From Epiperipatus broadwayi (lineage: Eukaryota; Onychophora; Udeonychophora; Euonychophora; Peripatidae), in the NCBI GenBank assembly GCA_028023455.1, contig JAQFVV010000254.1, forward strand, positions 682,001 through 746,000: a stretch of 64,000 nt of DNA. Direction: 5' to 3'. This document shows positions 35,230-48,910 of this stretch, one piece after another (position 1 is the first letter of the stretch; each line of letters starts with the position of its first letter). The position numbers and the translations under genes are program-made. Under the pieces are notes generated by a model. That model did not search any database, was not told the origin of the DNA, and worked only from the letters and a program-made list of their open reading frames with translations.

Positions 35230-37814
35230 TGTACCAGTCAAAAAACCCACCATCTAAACTGCAAGTCAGATCCAAACTCAGGCGGTTCAAACTGAATTCA
35301 AACCCAACTCACCAGCTCAGATTAGTAGAAATCTAAATCGACAGGACAGTGCTATGCGCCAAGAAACTAGCTCAACGGTTAGTGAGGATTAGAGACCCCT
35401 GAACTGACACTAATATCGGATAATTGATTAATTTAAGATACTTTTTTAAATCGAATCAGATGTATATGTTCGGGTTGCCAACACAGACAGCGAGCATTAA
35501 CATTAAAAAATTATTGAATAAGATAATTAAGAAACTAAGAAACCAAGTGTGTTTAGAAAATATTTAATAATAATAGTTGTTGTTTGAATTTAATAATGAG
35601 TATCTTAATTAATTCTAGTCCTTAAACAAGGTTTATAATTATAATAAGAGTGGTGTTCCTTATTATATGCCAATGAGTATTATGCAATATTTTGGAATTC
35701 TATGTCTATGACCCCAACAAGAAAATAAAGGCAGATAAAGGTATTTAGTTGTAAAGGAAATTATTACTCTAATTTCATACGAAAGAATGTGAGATTTATT
35801 TTCACATTCGTAAATCCATTCATGAAGAGCAAGATACATATTTAGGGCATAACTTTAACCTCTATTAGACAATGTATTTAATTTGAAATAACTGAGAAGT
35901 TGTTCGACTTTAATTGAAGTCACTTCATCATGAATTACGAGCATCAGAGCAGGCTTTACCGGAACAGAGAGGCAACGGTGCTGACGAATTATGAGCTATA
36001 AAATGAAATTGAAAGACAATGGCTGTTTGATGATCTAAGTCCTATGGCAGCTTGCATTTCACAAGTCTTACTGCCCTTTAAGGAGAGATGATTTAAAAGT
36101 AGTATGGTGTCTTGTATGTGACAAGTCTTATGCCCTTTAAGTAGATGTGGAACACGAGAAAAGCAGGCTGAGTCGTAACTATGAACCTTTGGCATTCCAA
36201 ATATGACATTAGCGGGGAAGGAAGTGCTTTCTTCCTCTATAATTAAAATAACAGTGATATCACCACCGACAAACCTATGGAGCAGAAGATTGCCCTATGT
36301 CAGCAATGTTTGATGATGTTGACTTGATAGTCACCGTTTGAAAAATAAAACCCAATTTATTATCGAATGCTCTATGTGATGACTTGATCAATTTAATCAA
36401 AGTCAAATGACCTTTTAACTAAAACTATTTCAACGCATTTATAAAATTATATTAATTATGCCCCAAACATTGTGCCCCTCCTGAATATTAATAGACAGTG
36501 AAAACAATTTGAATTAGAATATATTTGATTCCTTTATCGGCCCTTTTGCAAAAATAAAAACATGTTTTAACATTATATTTGAATAAATACGCATTAGTGA
36601 AATGAGAAAATAGCCTTTTAACATTATGTGGATATATAAACATTTGTAAATTAGATAGAAGCTGGGGACATAGGTGAGAAACGGAGCTAATAATTTATTA
36701 TTAGCCAATTATAAAAATAACAAACATTTAACCATTTCTTTTGACTCAATGATTAATAGAACATATAAATTCAGTTCTAATGGGCGAGAACTACTATTAG
36801 AATTAATATTATATTATTTGTGTGAGGCAACGAGAACAAAGGAGCTTATCGAGTCAAAGGATTATTGGCATATAATTAAAATTAAACAACATTAATAAAT
36901 CACACGATAAATATATAGTAAATGAACAACCAAGTAAGAAAAGAGAAAGTTTAAAGACTAGAGAGTTAGAGAATTACTAATTTAAAATAGCATAAATAAA
37001 AGGTGTTACACAGAGATTATTACATTTATAGAATGAAAAGAGCTCTAAAAGGGAGTGCAAAGTAAAGTTCGACAACTGGCCAGAAAGTTTAAGGTTCATT
37101 ATGGAAATATATTACTCATTTCTTCTGGGCTGGATCCTTAGTTTGCATGTCTGGGTGAGGAAAATGTAGGCATGCATTTGGTCGATTACTTGAACAGTAT
37201 TTTAATGAATTTTCATGATTTTAGCAGCATGACTGGTCCGGAAAAGATTCAGCAGCTTCATTGAAAATTTCAGGGGACTTCAGGAACCACAGCCAGATTC
37301 CTGACGTTTTAGCACTTCACCATGATTGAAGCACTATTTATGATTTTGAAATGCACAGAATTCACTGCACTTCTCTACAATAAAGATGGCTTCCCTTCAA
37401 ACTTTTCAGATCTATATATAGTGTAATTGATGCCTTCAGGCTAGCACTTCTCATTATCAATGTTACAAGTTTCTAGTTGTTTTTAGATACATTCGCTCGA
37501 TAAGACTTTCAAACTCATTAACTTGAATTCATTTTCTAATTAGAAAATGAATTTTTAAAATCAGAAAAATGATTTTAATTAGGAAATCCTTACACTTTAA
37601 ATACTTATCTTTTTTTCTAATTAATAAAACTTTACCTTATGTTTTTGGAAAGGGAAAATCTGAAAGCTTATCAAAAGAATGTAGCTTTTAATCATTAAAA
37701 CCCTAACAAATTATTTAAAAATAAAATCAAACATTCCTGACATGATGAAACTTTCAAACAATTATATATATTTAAATATTTACAAATATATACGCACAGT
37801 CCACACAGTTGTAA
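35230..37814 (+). repeat. possible (TA)n-bounded unit
   Basis: TGTACCAGTC at 35230 matches the left-end motif, although no (TA)n precedes it. The right edge CAGTTGTAA is followed by TATATATA. Inside, a diverged duplication (TTTCACAAGTCTTACTGCCC at about 36057 and TGTGACAAGTCTTATGCCC at about 36117) explains the small minus-strand frame there. No gene recognised; small overlapping frames near 36514-36895 are AT-driven. Confidence 0.35.
37526..37553. repeat. perfect 28-bp palindrome
   Basis: AATTCATTTTCTAA followed directly by its exact complement, with no loop. It lies inside the possible unit 35230-37814. Function unknown. Confidence 0.9.
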
Positions 37815-37829
37815 TATATATAAATTCAT

Positions 37830-39340
37830 GAATAATTTTATCATGAATTTATTAATAGAATTGATCAATTTAAACTCAAACGAATTAATTTTAATACACA
37901 TTTATAAAATAAGTTTTTCTTTATGGAAATTAGTGTGGATTGAATGTACAAAGCCCCATTGCATCGGAAATTTGAGGTTAGTACTAGGGTTTGAAATGGG
38001 CTTATGGCTAGATGTCATGAAGCTAGGATCGAACTCAGATCACACTGCTTCATTACATAGTATATACTTTTCCCCCAGGTTCATGGCTTGCATAATCATG
38101 GGACTCTCTTTATTTGAATCACCAACATTTCTGTATCCTAATATAGTATTTGGCTCTTTTTATTTAAAACACCAACATCCCTGTATCCCAATATAGAACT
38201 TTGCTTTTTTTATTAAAGACCCACATCCCTTGTATTTTAATATATTTCCAAGTTCTATATTATGTATATGTTGCGTATATTTTTCCCAGCATATATTTTG
38301 TTTGACTCAGGCATTTAATCACTTATATAATCCAAGCTTGCTATATAATCAAAACTTGTTATATAATCCAAACTTGCTATAGTGTGACTTGAGTCATTTA
38401 TGTAAAAATTTTGTTTTAGCTTTGTCATGCTATATAAGTGTGACATGAATTATTATCACCCATAGCTAGATGAATTATTGTCACAAATGTAATATTGTGA
38501 AAATCTATATATATTTTGAATTTTATACTTCACTTTCAAAAATAAGGTTTTATTGGCTCAAAGTGCAATGTAACACACAAATAATTTTGTATGATAATGA
38601 CCTACATATAACAGGCTATCATATGAAATTTGATAAAAATTAATAAATGAAATTTGAACATTGTAATGAATGCCCATAGTTAAATGGAATAGTTAGTAAG
38701 ATTTTTTTTAGAAGAAGCTAACAGGCTATTGATGTTTATAACTTATGGCATGGCACCTGGGGATAACTTCAATAAAGGAGTTATTTCTAAAATAAATGTT
38801 GGCATCAGACTAAATTTATATATATATATATATAATTGTTTTTTTTTTTTGTAGACTTGTATATATTAATTGTTTTTTTTTTTTGTAGACTTGTATATAT
38901 TAATTTAGACTGAGTGGTGTGACATGGATCAAATAAATGTACTCATTAATAATTATAATGTAAATATATGTGTGTGATATAAAATAAGAAGGGACAAAAT
39001 AAATATACCCAGATTTAGCGACTGTTTATATATAAGTAAAAATTTTTGTTTCCAACTATATATATATCTTGGCAGTAAAATAATTCAGTAGGCAGCAAAT
39101 TTAAAAATTTAGTAGTAGTAAAAGATAGTAGGGCAATAGTTAGGAAGAAACCAGAAGGCAGGGCCGTAAAACTGAGAGGAAGATAGCCGATTAGCCATTT
39201 TAAAATTTGAAATAAGATTTAATATAAATAGTGGTAAAAAGATAATAAGTAGCTATAAAATATAAGCAATAATTATAACTGGTAGTAGTTATTATAAAAT
39301 ATAAAACAGTGAAAGATAAACAGGACCACAGTAATTGAAC
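37830..39340. other. gene-free stretch with three small tandem repeats
   Basis: 38105-38253 holds three units of about 49-50 bases (CTCTTTATTT, CACCAACAT, CTGTATCC, AATATAG in order). 38324-38377 holds three 18-base units beginning TATATAATC. 38834-38903 holds two 34-base units (AATTG, T-run, GTAGACTTGTATATATT). The 122-codon frame at 37828-38196 overlaps the first repeat and shows no motif. A (TA)n tract lies at 38819-38834. Confidence 0.7.
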
Positions 39341-39346
39341 AAGACC

Positions 39347-40131
39347 ATGGATAATATGGATGATGGAGAGAAAATAAACACTGAAAGTGATAACCACGAA
39401 GAGCAGGAAGAGCTCAACTCATCTGGATTTCCAGAATTACCACAAATAGTAATAAAAACTGACCAGCCGACAGTATGCATGGGAAATTTCAAATATGAGA
39501 TATCTTGAAGAGCTGCTTATACAAAGTGAGGAAAGAGCGAAAAGATGGGAAGAAGAAGCCTGAATGAGACATGAAGAGTACATGGAAATCAACAGGGCAA
39601 TCATCCAAGAGTTGAACAAAGTGAAACAGGAACAGAGAGATTTCCAATGTAAAATTAAAGAATGTGACACAAAACACAGTAAAGAGAATAAGGAACAAAA
39701 AAAAGTTCAAATGGACCTGAACTCAGTAAGATTATTGACAGAGAAACCCCTCATCCAGAAAATAGAATCCAATGATTCAACAATTGAAAAAAAATGATAA
39801 TAATATATGCCAAAGTACCAATACTACCAAACATAAGACCACCAACAGTAATCGATCACTACTTCAAATTAATAATGGTCGTACAGTGGATGCCAATGTC
39901 ACCAATACCTGCAAACTCTAATACCGAATCTAGAAATTCAAACCCAGCTAGCCAAAGTTATTCGTATAAAAATATTTCAAGGGGAAGTTGAAGAAAATCC
40001 CCAACCTTATTTAGATAGCTTATGTCAGCTAGATGATGTTAAAGAAATAGTAAAAATAATGACAATGATGGACTTTGGCCCATGGCCAAAGAACCACCAG
40101 ATAAGGCAAAGAATTCCAACAACCTAAGGCT
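39347..40131 (+). pseudogene. gag-like retrotransposon relic
   Basis: The start ATG at 39347 sits in ACCATGG. The first frame runs 53 codons, acidic, to 39508. Reading then continues in another frame from about 39492 (RYLEELLIQSEERAKRWEEEA), with a TGA at 39561 before a coiled-coil-like stretch (39564-39797) rich in Glu, Lys and Gln. After another shift a segment at about 39924-40131 reads IRIKIFQGEVEENPQPYLDS, resembling the beginning of capsid domains in Ty3-like gag. There is no downstream protease or reverse transcriptase and I found no LTR pair. The family is inference; decay by at least two frameshifts and one stop is seen. Confidence 0.5.
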
Positions 40132-40259
40132 GCAGTTCATAATGGCCAACAGTGTTAAAACCATTTCCAACTACTCACCAGACCCAGGAATATAAGCCCC
40201 TAAGAGGACCAATATAGGAACAGTTAATTTAAAAAAAAAAAAAAGAGAGAAAAGGACCT

Positions 40260-43149
40260 GAACTTGAGAGACCACAATATTTTGGCATATAATTATTTAA
40301 TGTATAAAGTATAGTTATATAGTTCATTTAATAAGCTTATAATTATATAGGATAAAGTGTAAGATATTTGCTAGAAGGATATATTGAAGCAGTTGTCCTG
40401 ATATTCAGATTGAGCTTCACAGCCCACTCAGAATCTCCCACCACCAAACCATATTTAAACTCCATCCTGACGCATATATACATATTTACTAATACATATT
40501 TTTTTTCTTCTTGCTTAACTATTAAAATAACTGATGTAGATATATAGATATCTTAATGTAAATAATTTTAATAAACAAATATTTAATTAATGTTATTTTA
40601 ATTCGTATATGTGCGTAATGGATATATATATATATTATTGGTGAGGGGAGATTACTTTTAAAAACATAATTTCAACTAAAAAAAAAGTTAAAATTATATA
40701 TAATTTATTTATTTTAATCATGGTGATCAGAAAATGATGCAATTCTTCTAAGAATTAAAATGTTATAATTTATAATAGTAAAGTAAAAATCCATTAGTGG
40801 AAATTTTATCCACTTCAAATTTGTTTTAAAATCATAAGTCTATCTTTTAAAACAATCGTTCGAGAAATTTGTAACAAGATTGCATTGTTTTCAAAACTTA
40901 CTAAAACAAAAGATGCATCCAGTCAGCAGATTCCAGATCTACTAAGTGCACAAATTGTCTCAGGTCTAGCAGCTAAGTGCTTTCCAATGTCATCAGAAAA
41001 ATGATATAAATACTGCTAGATTTGAATCCAAGAAAGAGGAGCACAATTGTAAAACCGCAATGGCAGATCTAATCCATGCTTGTGATTTTATTAACACAAT
41101 GTGTAGTGAGTAGAGGAAAATTCACCTTTCCATTCAAACATGCTCTTTCCCACAATCATAACTCTGGATCCTGTACCCATGAACTTTTAAAAAATGCTTA
41201 GAGACTGAAAAAGTAAATGCTACCTGCTTGACTGGGGTAATCTAAATCTAGTGCATCAATCCCAATGGACAATAAAGCATCAAGGACCGCCATTATATTT
41301 ATCAAGGTAAAAGAACTTTAGCCACTGCCTAATGTATAAATCTCTTAAACTCAGCCTTCTGTGATAATAACCCTGCCGTTCTCTTAAATAATTAATATTA
41401 TGTAAAATGATTTATAAATTACTTACCTTTAGTTTTTTCATACCTCTATATAACTTTAATTTCCTTTTATCATTGAGCCTCTATTAAATCTGTTTTCTTT
41501 CATTTTCATGCGGCAATAATCTTTTAACTTTTATTATCGTATTTTATATATTTGTATTTTTAAATATGCCAATAATCGCTAGTATGTAATTTCTCTTTTA
41601 TTTTTCCTTCCCTACATTATGGGATGATTATATTAAGTTTAATTAAAAACAAGTCTTATTTTATCTTAGCAAATGCTCACAAATTTGGGAAAAACAAAAT
41701 AATTATCTCGTAAGGTTATTGTAGAAAAACAGCAGAAATCTGTTTTTCTAAAAAATGTTTTTTTTATTTTTAAACAATAATGCACTAATCCTAAAATATC
41801 AAATTTATTATCTGTAGATAAAATCTATTTATTCTCCAAATCATCACCACCACCCCATTCATATATGTATAATTATATTTATTTTAATGACAGCTTTTAT
41901 AACTGAATTTTATTTTAACGGTGTGGGAAGTTATAAATAAATTAAAGTAAAGGGAAAAGGGAGTCTTTATATCAAAGAGTTATGTATTTTAATAAGTTTA
42001 AATGATCCATGTCTGTTTAGCAATTAAATCATACCATTATGCAGGATATTCCATAATGTGTGGGCATTGATTAAGTAAATATTCTTTAAAGTTATATTCG
42101 TTATTCCAAATGTTGCATGTATATAAGCCTCATTGTTCATTTATATATATATATATTTGTGCTTCTCTCTACCCGGGCATATCAGAAATCCGAACCCCAT
42201 CTTATATCTGCAAGTCCAAGAACCAGGCTCTTAAACGCCTGGGGGCTTATTTGGTCATATGAGCTGGCTTTATATGGGGATCACCCTGGGAAAAACCCAG
42301 CCCAGTAAACACACAGCTGACCACTCTTCATTTGTGAACTGATTCTGCCAATGTTTGCAGACATATATCGGTCTATTTTTTCAATGAATTCTGAGAAGCA
42401 CCTGCAAGGATCTGTGACTGGATCACATAAATATGCCACCATGCATGCACTGCCTTTCTGTTATATTCCTAGATAAGAGCAGTGAATATCATAAGCCGTA
42501 ATGTTGTGACTCTACTAACCAGATCCATTTATTATATTCATTAATATTTTCAGATGCACATCTTTGATGATGGCATTATATATATAACAAGGTATCCCAC
42601 ACGTGTTTTCTAACTTGGTAAAATTGAAATACTTTTTCCTATTAATCAAATGTAATTTTGTAATAAAATATTTTTCTTTTTGGGGTTGGATTAGTATCTG
42701 AACAATATATTTCCTAATAGCACTAAATCAATTGTCCATTATTATATTTATCTATTATTGGCATATGAGCCACAATAATAAATCAAAGTAATCAATCAAA
42801 TCTGTCATCCTCTAAGTTATAAATAAAATGTCACATGATTTACCTGTTACCATCTAAATATACTTCAATATATATTTACATTAAGAGGCCATGATTAATA
42901 AAATAATGAAACAAATATTTATTCAAATTTCTTTAAAGTAATAAATCCTTAGATTATATATTATAAACTTGCAGAATCATTGTTTTCTTTTATTTAAATA
43001 TTAATGTCTTAGTTATTAAATTATGCTCGCTCTGACTAGATGATCTCCTACTAATCTTAGATATATAATTAATATGAAAGGTCACGCCCTTTAAATGAAT
43101 CAAACTTATATTTCATGATAAAATATTCCATCATATGAATTTAAATTAG
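40260..43149. other. gene-free AT-rich stretch
   Basis: No gene recognised. (TA)n tracts occur at about 40622-40637 and 42141-42156. The stretch 42150-42450 is less AT-rich (CTACCCGGGC, CCTGGGGGCTTATTTGG) and may be the start of another dispersed repeat after the second tract, but I found no second copy. Confidence 0.45.
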
Positions 43150-43363
43150 AGACTTTTTGTGTCTCTGCTTTGCAATGCCGGCAGAGAAAGATAAAATTAG
43201 ATCAATATCATCAGAATTGTTGCTCATAAGTTGGTATATCTGGAAAATAGGGCAGAGTTCATGAGTGTTCCTGACTTATGTATCTTGTGCATGATTGGAC
43301 TCGAAGTACTTTTACCTAGATGCTAGATCAAGTTATATGAACAGACAAAACTGACCGGTACAA
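43150..43363 (-). repeat. reverse-strand copy of the left end of U2
   Basis: On the minus strand the block starts TTGTACCGGTCAG at 43363 and follows U2 (from 6893) through TCTGTTCAT, TAGCATCTAGG, AAAGTACYTCGARTCCAAT, ACATAAGTCAGGAAC and TTTTCCAGAT, fading after about 43150. No full right end is seen, so the copy is truncated. Confidence 0.75.
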
Positions 43364-43545
43364 TATAACCCTATCAAACATATCTGGGTATATAAATAAA
43401 TTTTGTTTCCTTCATATCCAATTTTATTGATGTATTAGAATATTGGCTTTATTTTAATGGAAGTTTTTTCAAAATATAAATGGACATGTGTTGTAACACT
43501 TTTTTCTTTAACTTTTTTTTTCTTTGTTCACAAATAAGGGAAAAT

Positions 43546-46500
43546 AAAACAGTAAGATTTGCTTTACAAATCTTTGTTTCACCTTCTCTCACTTCTTTCC
43601 TACACTCATACCCTATTTTAAATCCAATTTATCGTAGTGTGTCTGTACTACCACTTATATGCTGAAATACCATCTGAATTAGATCATGAATGTATAAATG
43701 CTTGTGATATATATAATTTCAAAACCCTAACATTAATAATTTATAAATTGTGAGTATGTACATGTTTGCATATTTATTTTCAAAAGTAGGTCATATAAGT
43801 CATATTTACGCACATGCTGTGATAAAATTTAAATAAAAATAATAGTTTTGTTATTTAAAGTTATTTTGTTTAAATCTATTTATTTTAGAAATATTACATT
43901 CATAATATTTGTTTTCATTTAATAAAATAATATTTAATTTTAAATAGATGTAAACATTTAGAATTTAAAATTAAATAATTTTGTTGTTTGTAGATTTACA
44001 AAAATCATGCCACAAATTTTATGTAAAAAGTAAATGAGGGTTAGGAAGAGATCAATAGGCTTAATTAATTAAATTTAGTAAAATACTTTAGTGGCTTAAA
44101 TATTTGGCCATCAAGGTAAACAACAGATATCCACTTTGGTATTTTTTAATTAAAATAAGTTAAAACCAAATTCTAATCCGATGATCTTAAAAATAAAATT
44201 AATTATAAAATCCCCATTATATTAGATATTCAGATAAAATAAGTTGCAGCTTTTGTTTTGACATCTATTGTTGGTTCTAAATTGATCACTGCAGGGTAGT
44301 TCTGTTGTGACCTCTCTTGGTATATATAGAACCGATTTTATTAATTATTATTTTTTTTCTTATGCTTATATATTGCTAATCTGTTTATGCTTATTCTATT
44401 CTATTCGGATGCAGAGTTGTTCTTAGTTAAAATTTTGAGATTTTATTAGTTGAATTTTGTTGGAATATACTATTTTGAGAGTTCAATATAGCTGAAATTA
44501 GTAAAACTCTGTGTACCAAAAGAACTCGCTTTAATCTTCAGCAAATTTGTAAAATATCAGCCTTTGCTAATTGAAAGTACGATGTTTGAGTAGGGCCAGT
44601 AGAAAGGCTCTCTTCCTTCTCGGAATGGACATCCTGCAGCACATCATACCATCAGATGTTCTAGACCTACTGTAAACTTCTGCTACTGCCAAAATGTATC
44701 TAATTTGATTCTGGACCAAAGAAGTTGCCACATCAAGATAAATGCTGCCATTTAACTTCCATTAAAGCCTCCAATTCAAGTCGACAGAAGAAAACAAAAT
44801 GTGCATGGTCTGTCCAACTTATATGAGGTAACCTCAATTAACCCAAGAACTCTTGTTATATATATTTCTTTAAAGCTATAGCTAAATTTTCAATGTATCT
44901 TTCTGTAATCACTAAATGCCTAAATTTTTATTTCTGTTATAAAATATTTGTAATCTCATTTGTGTGCTTTTATCTCTATTCTTGAGTTGATATTTTTATA
45001 TTTTGCTAATTTATCTTATATTTTTCATTATGGTAATGTACTTAGATAGTCATTAAATGAGCAAATTATTTCTTTTTCCTTTTATTAGTATGCCACAATA
45101 TTAGTGTGGATAGATTGTATAATTGACCCCCTATTAAATGTCTTATCAAATTGCTTGTTTGAGGGCTACTTTATTTTATATCTTATTAATCATTTAATAC
45201 TTATGTCTTTTAAGAAAGGTATATTTTTCATTCTTTTTATATAATGCGAGGATATGCGTGTAATTAATAAGTGAACTACACCTGGGTCTTGTTTTATGCG
45301 ATAGATAGGTTCCTCAGAAAACACGCGCAAACAAAATTGCGCAAAAATAGACGCAACTTACATTGAAAAAGGGGGGATGTGGTCTGTGATTTTTCAAAAT
45401 TCACATAAAAGCAAAGCACCAACGTAAAATTACTTTAAAATTCGTGCAAAAAAAAAAATAAGGAAATAAAATATGACTAATAAAAAATTTCAAATTTGAA
45501 AAAAATTGATACAAGACAAACTTTTTTTAACTATAATATTTAATTTTATTCAAAATAATATATTTTTATGCATAATTTACAGTACAGTAATTTACATTTT
45601 TTATACACGTTTTAATTATTATGATTTTCTGGTGACAACATAATTAGTAATTAATCTTTGAGACAATGATTTTATTAATTGTTTACGAAGCTCACGATAT
45701 CCAGACATACAACCATTTAGCTCTCGTTGGAATTTAAGAGCACGTTAATGATTAGTGTCATTAATAAGAAAATAATAATTGATTACGTTCTTTTTTAAAA
45801 AGCAAAAACAGAATGTAATTTAAAATGCAAAATTAACACGCACAATATTTGAACAAATTTACATTATAATCTTGTAAAATTTAATATGTGTGTACATAAA
45901 ATGTGGAAATCATGATTTTAATTTCATTATTGCATAAAATCTTACTATTATAAAGCACTGAAATTATTGAAATTATTAAGATGAAAGTCGAATTCCAATA
46001 ATGTGCTATTACTTTCAATATGACGTAAGTGCGCGAAGGTTATTATTTAAAGCAATAGCGCATTATCGGAAATCGACTTCCGGTGAAACATGAATCGCGT
46101 AACTTCAAAATCGTGTTAAATAAGTCTGCGTAAAAAGAGACCCAGGTGTATGTAATAATATAATATAGAGAAATGCATGATTACGTATAATCTTATGAAT
46201 CCCTGTTTAATCATGCATTTCCCCTCCAATTTTCTTACTTAAAATAACTTATTTTATTGTAATTATAGCGTAGTTTGTGAACTGTAAAGTTGATGTTGAG
46301 AATGTGTGGATTTTCTTAAAATTATTTAGGATTTTTTTAAGTGCCATTGCATACACCCCTTTTATATATTCATTTATGCATATTATATTGTGTGTTACCA
46401 GTGTAGGCATACTGGTTGTTTTGAGGCCCTGGCTTTGATTTTCTCCAGGGACTTATGGCCAAGGCCATTCCCTATCCTTCTTGTGGTTCCCAGATAGAGT

Positions 46501-47215
46501 ATGTGCTAGGAAACCATACCTGGGAATTTTATGCATGAGTCACTCAGCCATGAAGTTTTATGGTAAGATGCCACACTTGGGCTGAGTTGTGAAAAAACCT
46601 TCCATGGGGTCTATGGTGAGATGCCATCCCATCTGTTTTATCTTATTATGTTACTTTATTTTATTTTACAAAGCAACACAATTTCAAAGTACTGCACTCC
46701 ATCCTGTACATTAAACCTTAACTGGTGCCACCAATCTCTTTATATTAAATGTTAATATTTTATTCAATTGCCCACATCTTAATCACTTCCATGCTTCTAG
46801 CTCAGTGAGATTTCATCTGCACGTTTCTTGAAGTCAATATAAATTTTTGTCTCCAATAATAAATATAGAAATCTAGTTGAAGCAAACACTTATTATATTC
46901 ACTATAGGCCTTGTCCATTTTTGAAATCAGCCTTTTTTCACTCAACTCTATTTTTGCTTAAGCATATTATTATAATATTATCTTGCATTAACCTGAGGTT
47001 TAGAGAGTATATAAATTAACAAGCCATTAATGTAAACATAAATAACACTTCATTTAATGTTGTTTTAAATTTATATTTGGTGATTTAATGGCATGGTATC
47101 CAAACAATGCTTATGTTTATAATTGTTAAATAAATAAACCTATTGAATTTTATTAACTTATTTTGAATATATTTATTTATTTTTTGAGATCCACACCATT
47201 ACTTCAGTCTATTTC
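43546..47215 (+). repeat. repeat copy B, interrupted by an 870-bp insertion
   Basis: It is collinear with copy A (31480-34080), starting at AAACAGTAAGATTTGC and ending CTATTTCACATTATATA directly before an alpha-family unit. Differences include the insertion at 45279-46148, a segment of roughly 70 bases near 46520-46600 absent from A and flanked by similar gatgcca phrases, and many CG to TG or CA changes. No open frame is shared with copy A. Confidence 0.8.
45279..46148. mobile_element. TA-flanked DNA transposon, non-autonomous (870 bp)
   Basis: CACCTGGGTC at the left end is complementary to GACCCAGGTG at the right, with weaker matching inward (TTTTATGCG against CGTAAAAA). TA flanks both sides (45277-45278 and 46149-46150), and copy A provides the paralogous empty site. 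The left end phrase gataggttcctcagaaaaca recalls pogo/Tigger-type ends of the Tc1/mariner superfamily. CG dinucleotides are abundant, suggesting recent insertion. No transposase frame is present. An internal hairpin of about 28 bp stems lies at 45986-46079. Confidence 0.8.
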
Positions 47216-47225
47216 ACATTATATA

Positions 47226-48230
47226 TTATAATGGTGTCTGTGATGTGGAAGTTTTCTCATCTTACCATATCTGCCGTACAGGGCGCCACTAGGCTATTTG
47301 AACCTAGAAAATTTATAGAGTAGGCAGATATGTGCTGTTAAAAAAAATCCAACTTTTATTTATTAAGACCATCAACCCATGCCACTAGCTCAGGGAACAG
47401 CAGAGATTTATAATATATAATTTTATTTAAAATATATCTTCAATATAAAAATTTAAAAGCCACTGCCAGTAATAAGACACAAAAAACATTTATTAATGCA
47501 CATATATAAACATTTAAAATTTGAGGATTAAAATTTATTATTTTAGATTGGTTATTAATTTTTAAATTTAAATTATTAAGAAGGTCTGCACAGATGGACA
47601 TTTATAAAAGTTTGTTTTATAATGTTGAGTATATAGATAGGCTACATAGATTACTCGGTTAAAAACATTTAAAAATAAACATAAACAATCAAAATATAAA
47701 GACATTGATGGAATTGTAGAGTCAAATTTACAAGAAACCCAATGGCATTTCATCATAAGATGCCGCATTGATACCAATAACTTAAAAGACATTCAAATAA
47801 ATACATTTTTAGATACTCAATGTGTGGTATCATATTTACCGAATATCTATATATTCTAATCGAATATGAAAACAAAAACATAATTAAACGTTAATGAATC
47901 TATGCAGTCATCTATACCCAACTTAAATTTAATGCATTTAAATAATTTAGTCAATAAATATAAAAAAAAATGGAAATTATTAAATCAGCAAACTCAAAAT
48001 ATTTAAATTTAAACATCAATAATTGATTTTGAAATCTTAAGTCAGATTAAAGTTCCTTTTAAAAATTAGGTTTAGCTTGTCAAATCTTGATGAAAGTTCT
48101 TAATTACTTTTTAAAAAAAATTTTTTTAAAAATTGTATAGTTCATACTTTACAGTAGAAGAGCTCCCAGTTCCTGGTGTCAATTCCCACAAAGTCTTTAT
48201 TTGAAGACCGGTTTATCTAAAGGTGGCCTT
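47226..48230 (+). repeat. (TA)n-bounded unit, alpha family, copy 3 (truncated)
   Basis: It starts TTATAATGGTGTC where copy B ends. It shares with 14518-16327 the blocks AACCTRGAAAATTTATA, CACTAGCTCAGGGA, CTACATAGATTAC and GAATCTATGCAG. It fades after about 48120-48230 and is followed by the palindrome complex, so the right end is lost. Confidence 0.65.
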
Positions 48231-48238
48231 AGCTGGTT

Positions 48239-48904
<666 letters not shown>

Positions 48905-48910
48905 AGTCAG

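Noticed and set aside
35989-36195. Minus-strand frame with repeated Cys and His residues, at first sight zinc-finger-like
   Set aside because: The repetition comes from a diverged DNA duplication (36057 and 36117) and the Cys/His spacing fits no known finger.
37828-38196. 122-codon open frame
   Set aside because: Overlaps a 49-50-base tandem repeat and shows no motif; part of the translation is just the repeat read twice.
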